A DNA stretch of 64,000 nucleotides. It comes from Cephalopachus bancanus (lineage: Eukaryota; Chordata; Mammalia; Primates; Tarsiidae). The translations under genes and the position numbers were made by a program. The DNA lies in contig JAPVLO010000045.1 of the NCBI GenBank assembly GCA_027257055.1, forward strand, positions 1,831,501 to 1,895,500, read 5' to 3'. Positions 11,530-20,900 of this stretch are shown piece by piece. Within the stretch, counting starts at the first letter, position 1, and every line of letters starts with the position of its first letter. The notes below the pieces were generated by a model, which was given only the letters and a program-made list of their open reading frames with translations, made no database searches and was not told where the DNA came from.

Positions 11530-11973
11530 CAGTTGACCTTTGACCAACATGGGTTTGAACTGTGGGGGTCCACTTCACGGATTTTCTTTTGCCTCTGCCA
11601 GCCCTGAGACAGCAAAACCAACTCCTTTTCTTCCTCCTCCTTCTCCTCAGCCTACTCAAAGTGAAGATGATGAGGATGAAGGCCTTTATGATGATCCACT
11701 TCCGCTTAATGAATGGTAAATATATTTTCTCTTATAATTTTCTTAATAACATTTTCTTTTTGCTAGCTTAACTTATTATAAGAACACAGTATATAATACA
11801 TATATATGTAACATATAAAATATGTGTTAACCAATTGTTTATGTTATTGGGAAGACTTCTGGTCAATAGTAGGCTATTAGTAGTTTTGTTTGGTGGAGTC
11901 AAAAGTTATATGCAGATTTCTGACTGTGTGGGTATCAGCACCCCTGACTCCCACAACGTTAAAGGGTTAACTG
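11530..11973. mobile_element. Tigger2-like non-autonomous DNA transposon
   Basis: It begins CAGTTGACCTTTGACCAACA and ends AAAGGGTTAACTG. It is flanked by TA dinucleotides (11528-11529 and 11974-11975), the duplication made by Tc1/mariner-class elements. Inner blocks match the Tigger2 family as I recall it: GTTTGAACTGTGGGGGTCCA, a CCTCCTCCTTCTCCTCAGCC tract, GATGATCCACTTCCGCTTAA, TAGTAGGCTATTAGTAG and GGAGTCAAAAGTTATATGC. At 444 bp it is an internally deleted copy with no transposase frame. The 69-70-codon frames inside it are chance. Confidence 0.85.
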
Positions 11974-12129
11974 TAGTTGTGTTTTTTAATAGAATATCTA
12001 GATTATATACAAGTGGTGTTGATTTTCAAAGAACAAAAGTAGCTTAAACAAAAAGAAATTTACTGGACTAGTACAGGAATTTTAAGGAAAAACAATACAA
12101 CTATTCTAAGCTCTCTCCTTACTACATTA

Positions 12130-12485
12130 TTCCTATATTAGCCAGTTTTTGCTGCATTCTATTCTGGTAACAAGTAGTTCAAAATCTCAGGGGCTTAAAA
12201 CATCAAAGATGTATTTCTTGTATCTGTTACTTGTTGGCTGTATGTTGGCTTAAGCTCTGCTTCATATATCTGTCCTTTTTAGGCACCCATCTAAAGTAGT
12301 ATCCCCTATTTTAGTTTCAAGGCAAAGGAAAAAAGAGAAATAGCCCAAACATGAAATAGCTCCTAAAGCTTCCACTTGGTCATAGTACATTGAACACAGA
12401 AAGTTCTATGGCCAAGTCTAATAGTCAATGATGTGGGGAAATGAGTTCTTCCCACAGATGGCACCGTATGTCAAATGTCAACAAA
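12130..12485 (-). mobile_element. MLT1-type LTR, degenerate
   Basis: TATTCTGGTAACAAGTAGTT, AAAATCTCAGGGGCTTAAAA and a later CATAGTACATTGAACACAG match, read backwards, the end of MaLR LTRs ('gctgcgtaacaaatcaccccaaaacttagtggcttaaaa' pattern). Heavily diverged; no coding part. Confidence 0.5.
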
Positions 12486-13564
12486 TAAAAATGTCTGTCT
12501 TTATAGGGAGAGCACAAGATATTTGAAAATAATAATAGAATCTGTCCCAGTCCTTCCTCTTCATCACAATATTTGTTTGTCTGCTTTATAATGTTTCTTT
12601 CTTATTTCTGTATTCAGTGGAAATTCTATTGATTCAGAAATCTATGAGCCAAAAAACAAGTTATCATCCACACCCAAATCCAACATACAGTGGTGAGACA
12701 TGGAAATACATCGAACATTCCCATTTGAAAAGGAATTCAGGCAAATAGTTCTTTGACAGTACTACTCTTATTACTCTCTTAAAAGTAGTATTTGTTTTTT
12801 ATCTATTGATTCTAGTCATCTCCATGTGCTAATGACAACAGCATTTTTTCCCCCAGGCATAATCTCTCTCCTTAATCACAGATATCTTGAGTTATTGGCT
12901 TTCCATAGATAAGCCACACCCATAGACTCTGCCTTGAGCTTATTTTATTTAAAAGTATTTACAGGCTGTCACTTTAATTGATTCAGAAGTTCTAATAAAA
13001 GTTTTGTCAACCACATCACTATTTTGTTTCTTGCCATGAGTTTATCTTAATCAGATTTTGTCATTTGAAACATATAATACAATTTTATTTTTTACCATTT
13101 GCATGAGACATTTCCATTTGCAAATTCCAGAATTTCTGAGTTTTCTATATCCTCTATTATTTCTACTTTAAACTAGTTGATACTTTTTGATCTTATGTAT
13201 TTCTTGTCTTAGTTTGTCAATAGCACTCAACAGTATCAAACTAACACTGTCAACATTCTGGGAAATTGATCATAATCCTAAAAGACACAATCCTGAATGT
13301 TGAAATACCAAAAATCACAACCCAGAAGAATTAAAATTTTGGATGCTAAATTCTGAAAGCCAAATTATGGGGAAGATATTAGTGGGTTTTTATTGTTTGC
13401 AGGAGTTGCACCATGTTAATTGCATCAAGTGGGGCGAAACTATTACCTTGTTATTGTGGTTATTTGAAAATTGTCTAGTTTAAGGAGAGGCCACTTTCAG
13501 GCCTTGCTTGTAAAGATCTCTCATGTGTGACCTTCAAAGTTTTTCCCTACTCCGTGTACTTGTT
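12486..13564. other. Unique DNA, possibly an unnamed old repeat at 13255-13385
   Basis: Most of this stretch is anonymous. At 13255-13385 short phrases recur (AATCCTAAAAGACACAATCCTG, CCAAAAATCACAACCCAG, TTTTGGATGCTAAATTCTGA), as in some old DNA transposons with repetitive ends, but I cannot name a family. Confidence 0.4.
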
Positions 13565-13579
13565 AAAAGTGTCAGGGCC

Positions 13580-14000
13580 AGCCGGGCTCTGTGGCTCAGC
13601 CTGTAATCCCGCGCTTTGGGAAACTGAGGTGAGCGGATTGCCTGAGCCTGAGAGTTCAAGACCCGCCTGGGCAACTTGGCGAGACCTCATCTCTACAATA
13701 AATCAAAAAATTAAGCCGGGCTCAGTGGCTCAGCCTGTAATCCCGCACACTTTGGGAGGCTGAGGTGAATGGATTGCCTGAGCCCGCAGGTTCGAGACTC
13801 GCCTGGGCAACTTGGCGAGACCTCAAATCTACAATAAATTAAAAAAAAAAAAATTAGCTGGGCGGGGTAGCACGCGCCTGTAGTTCCAGGTACTTGGAAG
13901 GCTGAGGCGGAAGGATCGCCGGAGCCCAGCAGGTCGAAGCTGCAGTGGTCGGGAGCGGCCACTGCACTCCAGTCTGGGTGACAGAGTGAGACTCCACCTC

Positions 14001-14029
<29 letters not shown>
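13580..14029 (+). mobile_element. Trimeric Alu (left-left-right)
   Basis: Three subunits lie in one insertion: a left monomer at 13580-13713 ending in the linker AATCAAAAAATTA, a second left monomer at 13714-13853 starting AGCCGGGCTCAGTGGCTCAG, and a right monomer at 13854-14000 with the CGGGAGCGG block, followed by an A-rich GAAAA-repeat tail. The 15-bp AAAAGTGTCAGGGCC occurs at 13565-13579 and 14030-14044, so the trimer inserted as one unit. Both left arms keep the undeleted GGGCAACTTGGCGAG block. Confidence 0.95.
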
Positions 14030-14033
<4 letters not shown>

Positions 14034-14149
14034 GTGTCAGGGCCTCCTTAGCCTGAGTTCCAGGATAACCACATGGAGAAGACCAATGCCTAGTAGCATT
14101 GATAGCTACCATCCATGGTCCATAAGAAGAGCAAGAAATAATCTTCAAA

Positions 14150-14245
14150 TATGTGTGTATATATGTATCAATATAATATATTATGTAATATACATAATAT
14201 ATAAACATATAGAATACGTATTATACAATACATAAACATAATAAT
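14150..14245. repeat. AT-rich low-complexity tract
   Basis: TATATA, ATAATATAT and TACATAATATATAA runs with partial dyad symmetry. A 69-codon minus-strand frame over it is driven by the composition. Confidence 0.7.
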
Positions 14246-14382
14246 TAGTGGTCTCTTTTATTTTAGCATCTAACATTATCCTAAGTAATGTAATGTACTT
14301 TGTATGCTTGCAAATATCTTTATTTTCACATTTGAGTGATATTTTGTATAGAATTTTAGGTTGAACAATTTTTTTTTTTTAT

Positions 14383-14675
14383 GGCAGGATGTGGTGGCTC
14401 ATGACTATAATTTCAGTGTTTTGAGAGGCTGAGGTGGGAGAATTGCTTGATGCCAGGAGTTCAAGACCAGCCTAGGAAACATAGTGAAACCTGGTTTCTA
14501 CAAAAAATAAAAATAAAATTACCCAGGCATGGTGGTGTATACCTGTGATTCTAGCTATTTGGAAAGCTAAGGGTGGGAGGATCACTTGAGCCCAGGAGTT
14601 TGAGGCTGCTGTGAGCTATTGATTGTGTAACTGTACTCCAGCCTGAGTGACAGAGCAACACCCTGTTTCTATACA
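14383..14675 (+). mobile_element. AluJ-like old Alu
   Basis: Both monomers are present: GTGGTGGCTCATGACTATAA, GAGTTCAAGACCAGCCTAGG, linker with AAAATAAAATTACCCAGGC, and CACTTGAGCCCAGGAGTTTG to GAGTGACAGAGCAACACCC. It is much diverged, with few CpGs and a (ATAGTA)n-like tail to about 14700. It predates the derived Alu lineage of this genome. Confidence 0.9.
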
Positions 14676-14690
14676 ATAATAGTAATAGTA

Positions 14691-15180
14691 ATAGTAATAA
14701 GCTGTTTCCCTTGAATGTTGAAGACATAGCTACATTGAATGTTGCTGAGGGATCTGATGCTGTTTTGATTCCTCCTTAGGAGACTTCTTTATTTTTTCTG
14801 GGAGCTTTTCCTTTTAGTACATAGATTTTTAAAATTTTGAGATAGTGTCATTTGGGTCTATCTTTAAATTTTTACTCATGTTTTTGGACACTTAATGAGC
14901 ATGTGCAATCTGTGGGTTTATAGCTTTCAGTTTGAAATTTTTTCTGGTGTTTTATATGTGATAATTCTCCCTCCTTTATTTTCTTTGTTCTTTTTCTAGA
15001 AGTGCTACTATACAGATAGTAGAAACTTTGTATTACCTTTTCTTTTTATTTTCATATTTTTGTCTTTTTGTTCTTATTCTGTAAGATTTCTTTGAATGGC
15101 TATTCCAGAATAATTTTCTATCAACATTCGCATTTCACATTTAAGAAAAGTCTTTATTTTTCCCGATTGTATTTTCGAAG
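14691..15180. other. T-rich anonymous DNA, perhaps an old L1 fragment
   Basis: The pyrimidine-rich text around CAATCTGTGGGTTTATAGCT and TCTTTGTTCTTTTTCTAGAA resembles antisense old L1 sequence, but I cannot fix a family or boundaries. Confidence 0.3.
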
Positions 15181-15445
15181 CACCAGTGGAGTCTATTTTT
15201 AAAACTATAGGCTTTGATGTCATGAAGAACTTAGTTCAAACCCTACTCTGCTACTTACTGACAGTGAAACTTTGGTTATATTTCTTAATTTCTCTGAGCT
15301 TCTGAGTGCTCATCTGTAAAATGGGGATTCATTATTGTCCTTACTCCCTAGGCCTGTTGTGAGGATTGTTTGAGATAATGTAGGTAATATTCTCAGCACA
15401 GCGTCAGGTATAGGAGGGACTAAATGAATGACCGCTGTTATTGTT
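15180..15445 (+). mobile_element. MIR SINE, near full length
   Basis: The MIR consensus is followed in order: TAGGCTTTGATGTCATGAAG, TTCAAACCCTACTCTGC, TACTTACTGACAGTG, TTATATTTCTTAATTTCTCT, GAGTGCTCATCTGTAAAATG, GGGGATTCATTATTG, TGTTGTGAGGATTGTTTGAG and AGGGACTAAATGAATGACCG. Confidence 0.9.
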
Positions 15446-16234
15446 TTAATGGTACATAATTACACATTAATACAAGCTCTAACACCCCACAAATGGGAAT
15501 TGTCTAGAATGAAACAAGGCTTGCATGTGTCCTTGAAATGAAGAAATGTAATAACTATATAAAATATTACTTGCTTACAGTAAGTATTTAATTTGCAGAG
15601 AAAGAATTCACCAGACAAAAAGATACTTGAAAGATTTATTCAAATTTATAGGTGTACCAAGGGTCCTGGAGAGAAACTGAAAGACCCTTTACTGATATAT
15701 ATAATTTATATAATATGAAGGCTTAAGCCTATTGTAAATAAATAATAAGTTTTGGTAAATCATTTTTATTTTATTCCCTCTTATTTTAATTTCTGTTAAA
15801 TCTGGTTTCATTTTTTTTTCATTCACAGAAGTAAACATTTTCTTCTAATTTGGATTTTTTAAACAAAAGTTGTAAATGAATGTAACTTTCATCTATTATA
15901 AAACTAAAGATAATTCATTGTATTAACATTCTTCTCTTAGTGTAACAAAAATAGAAGGATGTATTATATTATAATTATGCTTTAGTAACTAACTTCCCCA
16001 CTTTAATCTCATATCAAAATAAATGAAACATTTTTAAAACACTGTTTTAAACACAAAAAATTAAAAAATGTAGAATTTAGCTTATTACACCAGCCTTATA
16101 TTCCCGCTATTGGAGCCATCTCAAGGGATAATATTTATAAATGTTTTACTCTAGAATTTAGATCGGCTATTTTGGAGTCTTGAGAGCTGTGTAGATGCAT
16201 AGAGATATATAGCAAAACTACATCAACAGGTTGA
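15446..16234. other. Unique AT-rich DNA
   Basis: No gene or repeat is recognised. Confidence 0.5.
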
Positions 16235-16799
16235 GGCTTTATTATGTGTGTGTATATGTGTTAGTATGTAAAGTGTATCCTTTTAATTCCTGAGTAATAT
16301 CTAATTGTATGACATAACACATTGTGTTTATCTTTTCATCGGTTAATAGACATTTGAATTGTATTCACTCTTTGGATATGATGAATAATGTGAATAATGG
16401 TGCTATGACCATTCGTGAACAATTATTTGTGAGAATGTAGCACTTTTTCTCTTGGATAAATATATTGAAATGTAACTACTGAATCATAAAGTAGGTGTAT
16501 ATTCAACTTACTGTAATCTTTATATATAAAGAACTCATAAATAATTAACATAAATGCAAATGATCAATTTACACTCTACCAATAATGTCTTAGAATTACA
16601 GGTTGGCCACATCCTCCTCAACATTTTGTGTGGTCAATACTTTTCATTTTAGCTATTTCATTGATGGGAAAGAGAATCTTTTTGGTTTTGGTTTGCATTT
16701 TCATTATGAATTATGCTGAGCATTTTTCATGTGTTTGTTAACCATTGGTATATCATATTTATATTTATATGTATACTAATATTTATATTTTAGATTAAA

Positions 16800-16912
16800 C
16801 AGAGATGAGGTCTCACTATGTTGCTTAGGCAGCTTTCAAATTCCTAGGCTCAAGCAATACTCCCACCTCAACCACCCAAAATATTGAGATTTTGAGAGCC
16901 ACTGCACCTGGC
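16800..16912 (-). mobile_element. Alu-type left monomer (FLAM-like), inside the L1
   Basis: AGAGATGAGGTCTCACTATG through GAGCCACTGCACCTGGC is the reverse complement of a single left Alu arm, with no right arm on either side. Its high divergence fits a fossil monomer. Confidence 0.75.
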
Positions 16913-17946
16913 ATAATATATCTTCCTTTTGATATTGATTCTTTTGCCTATTTTTTATTGATCATTTGTATTTTTGCTAATTATCTCTGAGAGTTCTTTA
17001 TATGGAAAGATTAGTTAGGTTTTCAGAATATTATGCTCTTTATGGAGTGTATTTTTAACTAAATTTTTAATTTTGATGAGGTCTAATTTGCATATTTTTA
17101 TGTTAATATATCTTGTATGTCTTTAAAATAAATCTTGGCCAAATACAAGGTTACTAAAATGTTCCCTTATGTTTATTTCCAGAAGTTTCTATCATTTTGG
17201 TTTTTATATTTAGGTCTATCACCCATTTGAAGTTAATATTTGTATATGATGTTATATAAGGGCTGAAGTTCATTTTGTGTGTGTGTTTGTGTGTGCAAAA
17301 GCACTTTGTCTATCAGTAATATTTGTTGAAGTTGATTTCCATTTCACATTACTCACACCGTTGTCCAAAATAATTGACCTGTGTATTTGGGCCTATCCCA
17401 TTTATTTATTTGTCTGTCTTTATGTCAATACTACATTGTCTTGATTATTGTGCCTCTAAAAGTAACTTGAAAATGAGGTATTATGATCATTCAAGTTTGT
17501 TCTTTTTAAATATTGTTATAGCTATTCTAGATCTTTTTTCATAAAAATTTTATAATTAGTTTCTCAGCATCTAAAAAAAAAATGCCCATTGGGATTGATT
17601 GGAACTACACTGAATCTGTGGAACAATTTAGGGAGAACTGATATATTATCAAAATCGAATCTTCTCCTTGAACATGGCATAATTCCATTTATTTCGACCT
17701 TCTTTAATTTATTTCAGTAAGATTTATGGTTTTTTTGTGTAGAGGTTGCCTATATATTTTGTTCATTTTATTTTTTAATATTTTTCTTTTTTGATGTTAT
17801 TGTAAGTAACGTTGCTTTGGGAATTTTATTTTCCAATTGTATTTTCTAGTAATGTGTAGAAATTCAAGTGATTTTAAATAATTATTCTTTGACACCTTGC
17901 AAAATTTATTAATGAGTTCTTAGTAGTTGTATTGAGAATTTCTTTC

Positions 17947-18203
17947 TTTTTTTTTGAGATGGAGTCTCACCCTCGTCCAGACCGCAGCCTTGACCTGCTG
18001 GGCTCCAGCGATTCTTCCGCCTCAGCCTTCCGAGTTGCTGGAACTACAGGCGAGCGCTACCACCGCCGGGCTAATTTTTTTGATTTATTGTGGAGATGAG
18101 GTCTCGCCTGTCCAGGCGGATCTCGAACCCGCGGGCTCAGGCAATCCACTCACCTCAGCCTCCCAAAGGCGCGGGATTACAGGCTGAGCCACCGAGCCCG
18201 GCT
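17947..18203 (-). mobile_element. Young Alu (4-nt-deleted subfamily), adjacent to an older Alu
   Basis: A full two-monomer copy on the minus strand, ending GAGCCACCGAGCCCGGC. Sense features: CCTGGACAGGCGAGACC (four bases shorter than the ancestral block), AATCAAAAAAATTAGCC and CCTGTAGTTCCAGC. The start of the right arm end is shortened (GGTCTGGACGAGGG), so the usual GGAGCGGCC hairpin is missing. It sits directly against the poly(T) of the next Alu. Confidence 0.9.
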
Positions 18204-18503
18204 TATTTTTTTTTTTTTTCCCGAGTTGGAGTCCAACTCGGTTGCCCAGGTTGGAGTGCAGTGGCACGCTCACGGCCACCCCAGCATCGACCTGCTGGGC
18301 TCTAGCGATCCTTCTGCCTCAGTCTTGAAAATATAGCCGGAATTACGGGCTTGTGCTACCACGCCTGGCTAATTTTTGATTTATTGTAAAGACAAGATCT
18401 CGCCAAGTTGCCCGAACTGGTCTTGAACCCACGGGCTCAGGCAGTCTACTTGCCTCGGCTTCCCAAAGGTCTGGGATTACAGGCTGAGCCTCCAAGTCTG
18501 GCC
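18204..18503 (-). mobile_element. Older Alu, head-to-tail with the preceding one
   Basis: T run then GAGTTGGAGTCCAACTCG, both monomers, and GAGCCTCCAAGTCTGGCC at the end. It has the undeleted CAAGTTGCC (sense GGCAACTTG) block and an imperfect CGTGAGCGTG-like right arm, so it is older than its neighbour. AGAATTT occurs on both outer sides (about 17936 and 18505), a weak target-site duplication for the first insertion. Confidence 0.9.
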
Positions 18504-18604
18504 AAGAATTTTTCAGGATATTCTGTATCGTCTGTATATAAAGGCAATGTGTGTCTTCCTTTCTATTCTTTATGCATATGAATTATTATTCTTGTCTTAT
18601 TGTG

Positions 18605-18970
18605 TTCTCTAGGACATCATGGTAAAAGCAGACCATGCCAGTCCCATCCTCAAAGACTTTAACCTTAAATGAACCTTCATAAAACTTAGGGAAAAATTCA
18701 AAGTCCTTGCCATAGCCCACTGGATTTGGCCCTCGCTAGCCTTTCCTCTCTGATACCAGTAGTGAGTACTCTAGTTAGTCTGGCCTTTGGGATCTGGAAG
18801 GAGCCACACTTTCTGCTGCTGTAGGGCCTTTTAACAGGCTTTTCTTTCTGCCTCCATTTCCTAGGCTGCCTGGTATCCTCAATCTCCTCATGATGTCCAG
18901 AGTTGCTTTCCCTAGCCTGCCTGTCTGAAATTGATAGGCTGTAGTTTCTACAGAACATGTGTCTTGATTG
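18605..18970 (+). mobile_element. L2 LINE internal / 3' region
   Basis: AGGGAAAAATTCAAAGTCC, CCTTGCCATAGCCCACTGGA, TTTGGCCCTCGCTAGCC, TTTCTGCCTCCATTTCCTAG and GCTGCCTGG follow the L2 end-of-ORF2 order ('aaagtccaaact ... ctggcccctgcc ... cctccatttcctaggctgcc'). Stops throughout. An 86-codon frame on the other strand is a shadow. Confidence 0.65.
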
Positions 18971-20169
18971 GTAATTATTTACTTACTTTCTCATGTAACT
19001 GCTACATGGAACAAGCAGAAAACACTTTGTTTCCCACTGTCCCTTTGGATTGCTTATTTGGCTAATTTTTACCTTGCTGCTGGACAAAAAATTTAACAGC
19101 GCTCATAATCTTAAATGATAAAAAGGACCCGCGGACATGTTAAGACACAAAAGACAGAGTCAGTTTGGTACCATTAGCTCTCACACACAGCCCTCACTCC
19201 TCTCTTTACTTAATAATGTTGCAGTTTCTGACCCCAACAGAAATGGAGCTGATGGTTGTGTTGGAAAGGAAGGAAGGTTGAAAGACAAAGGAGTGGTGTA
19301 ACCTCACTTGGCTGGTCCTGGAATAAGAGAACTTCATTCCTTCTGGGGATGGAAGATGTTTAAAGCTGACTCTTGGGTCCTTTTTAAAAAATTTCAATGG
19401 TCACCTCTGGGAACATTCCCTGTATGACTGAGATTAGATTAAAACAAGTGAGACAGGGGTAAGGCAGTCCTTTGTTCATCATGGATTCTTTGGCATTAAT
19501 ACTGATTTTTTTTTAAATATTGTATTAAAATATTATTTATCTTGATTACTGAGTTTTTGCTTCTGTTGCCTTTCAAATTTGGGGCCCGAGATGTGTAGTT
19601 TCCACATCACCTAGTCTTAGTCCTGTGCTTTCTGTGATACAGAATTTACATTTTTCTCTTGTTAGTCATACAGCATTTAGCACCTCCCGTTTCTTTTTTT
19701 TGAGTCTGTGTACATAAAATTTATCTTTGGCGTTCTATCACCCTCTAATATTGCCCTCTAAAATAGAATTTAGAATAGCTCCAGGCCAACTGTCTTTCCT
19801 TCTGGCCCACATCTGGTACACAGAACAGTTTTAGTTTCCCTTACTTTCTCCAAATTCTGGGAGAACAGGCCTATCATAATTCAGGATCAACTCTTCTTCT
19901 GTTATGAAAGCAGTTGGCTAGCCTGTGGCTGCAGTTTGGCATTCTAGGTTGCAGATGGACATCAATCCATTGTGTCTGAAGGGTTGAAATTAGAAGCAAC
20001 CACACTCAACTTCCCACTATTTTTCTTTTTTGGTCTGGATGACTCATCACATGACCTGATTCAAGTGAACACTCCCAACAAATATTTCCCAGTCCCCAAC
20101 AGCATGGCTTCTGCTGTTGGATAAAGGATTTCAAGGGTGAGGAAGCTTTGGCTAAATCCCTTATCTTTT
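18971..20169. other. Unique DNA
   Basis: No repeat family or gene is recognised. Pyrimidine-rich and C-rich stretches near 19700-19860 have no clear identity. Confidence 0.5.
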
Positions 20170-20580
20170 AAAGAAAAGATGCATTATTCACTAAGAATCA
20201 GGAGAATGCAAATCAAAACAATTGGATACATCTTAAACTCATCAGATTGTCAAAATTTAAATCCTGCTATATTAAGTATTGGCACGGTTAAGTCCTGGTC
20301 ATAACTCTTATATGCTGCTGGTGGAAGCATCAATTGGCACAATCATATTGGAGAATGATTTGGCAAATGTAGTAAAGTAGAGGGTATTCATATCGTGCCA
20401 CCAGGCAATTCCCTTCCTGGGGCTGTGTCCTAGAGAAACACTCACATATGTGCACAAAGAGACATGTGTAAGAATATTCTTTGAAATATCATTTGACAGA
20501 AATTAGAAAAAATGCTGTTCATTAGCAGAATGACTAGATTAATCATTGCATAGTCATCATGCAATACTGAGGCTGGCGGG
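20170..20580 (+). mobile_element. L1M/HAL1-like LINE, late ORF2 region
   Basis: GAATGCAAATCAAAACAATT, ATATGCTGCTGGTGGAAGC, TCAATTGGCACAATC, TTGGAGAATGATTTGGCAA, CAATTCCCTTCCTGGGG and GTGCACAAAGAGACATGTG follow late L1 ORF2 in sense order. Short and inactive. Confidence 0.8.
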
Positions 20581-20714
20581 AGGTAAGAGCTCAAAAAATG
20601 TAGGTCTTAGCTCCCCACTTATTGTCAACATGTGACTAAATCATTTGCTAATTTAGCTTGTGATCCAATTCATTCTGTGGAATGTAGTATTTAACATACA
20701 TTGCTATTGTGGTT

Positions 20715-20900
20715 AAAATTCCAGTAGGATACCCAATTATCTTGTCTCCCCATTGAACCATGAACTTCATGAAGGCAGAGAACATTTCTATTTTGATCAC
20801 TCCTCTATCTCCTACACCCAGAACATTGCCTGCAAAATCTGAAATGCTTCATTAAATTTCTTTGGTGAAAAAATTTAGTAAATGAATAAATTTTTTTCTG
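20715..20900 (+). mobile_element. L2 LINE 3' end
   Basis: TGAACTTCATGAAGGCAGAG, CTATCTCCTACACCCAGAAC, ATTGCCTGCAAAATC and TAAATGAATAAAT follow the L2 terminal consensus closely. Confidence 0.85.

Larger units (their letters stand above)
16235..18605 (-). mobile_element. Old L1 ORF2 fragment, antisense, with nested Alus
   Basis: Antisense L1 ORF2 blocks occur in order: TGGTGCTATGACCATTCGTG, CACATCCTCCTCAACATTTT, GGTTTGCATTTTCATTATG, GAGAGTTCTTTATATGG, AATTTTGATGAGGTCTAA, CCCATTTGAAGTTAATATTTG, GTCTTGATTATTGTGCCTCT, GGGATTGATTGGAACTACAC, GATGTTATTGTAAGTAACG and, beyond the Alus, TGTATATAAAGGCAATGTG. It is non-coding through stops and indels. The first part (16235-17941) and the last (18505-18605) are one fragment split by the Alu pair. 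Confidence 0.9.
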
